From Erodium maritimum (Eukaryota; Streptophyta; Magnoliopsida; Geraniales; Geraniaceae), in NCBI GenBank assembly GCA_963921825.1, contig OY997596.1, forward strand, positions 6,143,001-6,207,000: DNA of 64,000 nt. The letters run 5' to 3'. Every line of letters starts with the position of its first letter. The first letter of the stretch is position 1. This document shows, piece by piece, positions 61,201 through 64,000 of this stretch. The notes beneath the pieces were generated by a model. That model searched no databases, was not told the DNA's origin, and saw nothing but the letters and a program-made list of their open reading frames with translations. A program made the position numbers and the translations under genes.

Positions 61201-63513
61201 AGATGCTCATAACAGTGTTCATATACTACCCCTCAAAGCATCTCCAATGCAAATAGCTTACCCTTAGCTAACAGGGGGTTAAAAAGGTATTTCACAGGAG
61301 AGAAAGTGTAAAAGTTGGGTCACTAGAAATTCTCAAACAATGGGAATAGTCCAGACTGAACTAATAGGGTGGATGCATAAGGTTTTTTTCCCAACAACAG
61401 GGGCACGTGGCGTCCAAATGCATGAATCAGGTTGGTCTTCCGTCCGGCCTTGGGCTATTCGTTTAGGTGAAGCCTGTCTCGCCAGTGTCTTCTTCCCACG
61501 GTTTCACCTCCCCATTCGCTCATGCAATCGCGATTCGCCCAGGCGAAACATGCAAAAATCGTGTCTCGCCCAGGCAGAATCGCCCGAGTTGGAGTTTCTC
61601 TTAGGATAGTATATTTGGGACTAATGAAGCTGCAACCAAAGGTAAGTAGGATAGTATTTATAGTAGAGTGATTTGACTACCTTGTTACGATTGAGCATTA
61701 CACTTTTATCCATAGCTTTCATGGCAAACAGCAGACCACTTCCACACAGCTCCACCAGATGCACACTGCCATAGTAATATACAGTAGTTTGAATCAACCA
61801 AAATTAAAAGTGTTGTAGCTCTTAATACTACCGACTATTATTAAGTACATAGAGCCACAGGCAAGACATAAACCTTCCAGTATCACCAATCCCCAAGGGT
61901 TTTATCGACTTAAAATGCTTCAAACCAACTTGTTCTCCACTATCAAGTATCTGCAAATTACCTCTATATAAGACAACAAAGGCATAGACCAAGTCCCGAA
62001 TGTTCAAAAAAATCATGTAAGAATTGTAAAACTAGAGAAATAATACTATAACTTGATGATGATTAGTACAAAGTATAGACAATGTAGTACCTTCTGTATA
62101 GCTCTCCAGGAGGGGCTATTCTTCCTATGAGGCTTCGCATGGACCGTCTTTGAATGATTCATCCACAAATCCTCTGGTGTCTGCAAAAATTTTATAAAAA
62201 AAATTGCAGTCGAGATTTAGGCATTAAATGAAATTGTCAGTTTACATAAAGAAATTACCAAATTTGCATCTGGAAGTTCTCTTGCAGCTTCATCAACATT
62301 TTCTGCAGTGGCTTTTACCTGGTATTGGAAAATAAATTGCAAAACCACAGTGACAAAGATGATTGGTGAGTATGCTCTCAGACAAAGTCATACTTGGAAA
62401 AACTAAGGTTGCTCAACTTTAGTACTAAAGTCATATAAATGAGTTAAAGCTATACAAAAACATAAAGTGAAGGGTGAGTGAAGCCTGACCAGCTTTTCAT
62501 CTTCTTTTGCAGTTTCTTCTGGAATGCAATTGTGAAGAGGCTCGACGTTCTCACTACCATCTAATTGTACTCCAATGAAATACTGTACTTCTCCCTGCCC
62601 ATACAAACAAGTTTCAATTCCAACAATCAAGTTTCTTTTAGGGTTAATTGCAGAAAAGTACCCTGAGGTATTCACTTTTTGCAAGTTGTAACCCTTTTCG
62701 TTGCACTTCGTGTAAATTTTCTTTAAAATGAAGATTTTACCCTTTCAAAAATAGTACGTAAAAAATCCAGATTTTTCATTTCTCTTAATTTTCTTTCTCT
62801 TTTTACATCCAAATAAGAAGAAAAGTAGGAGAGATGAACATTTTGGATTTTTACTTAATATTTTTTATATTTAAAATTTCAAGGGTAAAATCGTCATTTT
62901 GAAACAAACTGTAACGCAAATACAAGTTCATGGCGCTTTTTTTTGCAACTATCAAAGAAAGGGGATACAATTTGCAAAAACTGAATATTTCGTATACTTG
63001 TTTGCAATTATCCCTTTCTTTTATTCTATGACCACAAAAATTGTATGTAAGTGGCATGAGTTATGTTACGATTTTCTCTTGTGAAAGTTACTTGGGATTT
63101 TACCTTCTGATCTCGCATAGCCTGTAGATGAAACAGATTCCAGAACTTTTTACCTAAGTAAGTAGAAAATGAATAAATCGAAATAACGATAAAGGGCACA
63201 CATGTAGCTTCCCTAATTTACATATCACTCAATAGCATTGCACATTCAAAGTAGATCACATGGGTCTCAACATTACCAATTCATCTTATATTTCTTCAAT
63301 GTAGGACACTTAGACACAGATGAGCAACAAAAGAGTTGATATTTTTGCTTATAATGAAGTCCCTTTTTGGGGAAGTTAAGGTGAAGTAATGAACAAGAAT
63401 GTGTACCACTCTTAGTATAGTTAATGAGCTGAACTGTAACATCTGTTTGGTTATCAATTGCTTCTCTGATCTTCCTCACTGTCGCCGGATCGGTCTCGGG
63501 CCCTTGAAGAAAC
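58249..63513 (-). CDS. PHOT1: Phototropin 1-like blue-light receptor kinase, 3' part (5' end outside window)
   Basis: Sixteen exons, 482 residues: 63513-63407, 63153-63104, 62594-62490, 62318-62259, 62180-62091, 61950-61874, 61765-61681, 60712-60632, 60539-60436, 59950-59901, 59527-59421, 59330-59196, 58917-58866, 58749-58637, 58559-58413, 58335-58249; all phases agree. It begins in the middle of LOV2 ([15 protein letters not shown]), right after where the flavin-binding Cys should be; that Cys and LOV1 must be upstream. LOV2 ends with [13 protein letters not shown]. The AGC-VIII kinase follows: glycine loop LGIGDTGSVHLV, Lys in [21 protein letters not shown] in place of DFG, then [16 protein letters not shown] and the C-tail [10 protein letters not shown] ... 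NNVF. Plasma-membrane photoreceptor for phototropism, chloroplast movement and stomatal opening. SCLTSCKPQ and NPPEL favour PHOT1 over PHOT2. In relatives the glycine loop is usually GSGDTG; here Ser is Ile. Confidence 0.92.
58965..59135. repeat. M2-type MITE fragment in a phototropin intron
   Basis: GGAAAATCTCACTCAGATAT followed by CCCCAATTCTGTCAACTTTT and GTGTGAAATTAC resembles the M2 elements of NRPC1. No second end. A second fragment of the same type is at 59604-59735. Confidence 0.55.
60060..60385. repeat. MITE-like inverted repeats in a phototropin intron
   Basis: AGAAAAACGTAACAG near 60137 pairs with TCTGTTACGTTTTTCT near 60259, and AAGTGCACTGAAGTTTTGTCC pairs with GGACAAAACTTTAATGCACTT at 60345-60365 in part. 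Ends with AATTGTC/GACAATT. Boundaries uncertain. Confidence 0.45.
60851..61154. mobile_element. MULE-type MITE in a phototropin intron (family M3)
   Basis: 304 bp; ends GGGTTAATTACCTTT and AAAGGTAATTAACCC; perfect 9-bp target duplication AACAAAATA (60842-60850, 61155-61163). Internal ATTGGTAACA repeats. Confidence 0.88.
62641..63014. mobile_element. MITE family M1, copy D, phototropin intron
   Basis: 374 bp; ends GGGTTAATTGCAGAAAAGTA and (minus) GGGATAATTGCAAACAAGTA; perfect 9-bp target duplication TTTCTTTTA (62632-62640, 63015-63023). Confidence 0.9.
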
Positions 63514-64000
63514 CTGCACAAGATCAACAATTACAACAAACCCACTGAATTTCCAATTTTCATCAAGTTCAAGCCTTAGCCTATGGTTGCAATGCATCAA
63601 TCAGTGACCGAATGTGTGTGGATTTTCATAGAGCTAGGGTTTGTGGATTTGGGGATTTAGGGTTAGCGATTTGAGTAAGTATCAGCTACTAGTGCTCTGC
63701 CACTGCACAGTGTTTTGACGATTCGCCACTAACAGCACCAACAACGGTGAATCGGACAAAATTTTCGACCCAACGTTGTACGAATTCGAGCTTGATCTTG
63801 TCGGAATGAGGCATCGAGAGCTCCCAACGTGAAATGTTTCAGGAGAATCCAACATTTTCGAGAGACTGGACAGTCTCTGATTTTACTGCTTTGCTCCGAC
63901 GGGAGGATCAACCAATAGTTCATACAGATTCAATTATCGGAAAATTACAAATATGCCCCTTCCTTAGTATAGAGAGTAATTTTTTGAATTGTTGCATTTC
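63514..64000 (-). other. Sequence upstream of the first visible phototropin exon
   Basis: Presumed intron. The preceding LOV2 exon, which should end with codons for Asn-Cys and two bases of Arg, is not found in these 487 bp. There is a short open frame on the minus strand (63923-63729) without a recognisable domain. Confidence 0.4.

Noticed and set aside
61240..61612. Possible Tourist-like MITE (AGCATCTCCAATG at the left, CCAACTCGGGCG on the opposite strand at the right)
   Set aside because: Terminal match is weak and I found no TTA/TAA pair at both ends; left unannotated.

Overview
This is nuclear plant DNA, most likely from a core eudicot. The evidence is spliced genes with GT-AG introns, a plant RNA polymerase III largest-subunit gene, a phototropin gene, and dense plant-type transposons (Ty3/gypsy chromovirus, Ty1/copia, PIF/Harbinger, hAT, MULE-type MITEs). 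I cannot name the species from the sequence. I found no CRISPR array, no bacterial-type operon and no recognisable tRNA or rRNA gene. Coordinates were worked out by eye; splice sites were chosen by reading frame and family conservation.

Layout. 1-12424: a head-to-tail array of a chromodomain Ty3/gypsy retrotransposon (3' end of one copy, shared LTR, complete internal region, second LTR). It sits inside a minus-strand copia fragment (12425-13108). 13109-18367: a minus-strand non-autonomous LTR element with very long LTRs and no coding region, truncated at its 5' LTR. 18368-19600: a decayed LINE-type DUF4283 gag fragment. 19760-23093: a hAT-like element containing a complete PIF/Harbinger element (20377-22749) that carries two separate Myb/SANT genes and no transposase. 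23497-42154: the DNA-directed RNA polymerase III subunit 1 gene (NRPC1, plus strand, 27 exons, 1406 residues), with several MITEs in its introns. 42540-43700: a decayed fragment with endogenous-pararetrovirus-like signals. 43914-46817: a two-exon BTB/POZ gene on the minus strand, convergent with NRPC1. 47752-57912: a decayed copia element whose right LTR holds a Harbinger element (52674-57583), whose transposase gene is in turn split by a solo LTR (53460-56416). 58249-63513: the 3' two thirds of a phototropin 1-like gene on the minus strand, running off the right edge.

Function. Three cellular genes look intact where visible: a Pol III catalytic subunit, a BTB protein and a blue-light receptor kinase. 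They do not form a pathway together. The rest is a record of transposon activity: at least four nested insertions can be resolved by target-site duplications, and one small MITE family has inserted into introns of all three cellular genes. The most informative structure is the middle LTR of the gypsy array. It is identical to the right LTR over its first 1.9 kb and about 1.6% diverged over its last 0.9 kb, which is what unequal LTR x LTR recombination predicts. The twin-Myb Harbinger element is the least ordinary gene arrangement.
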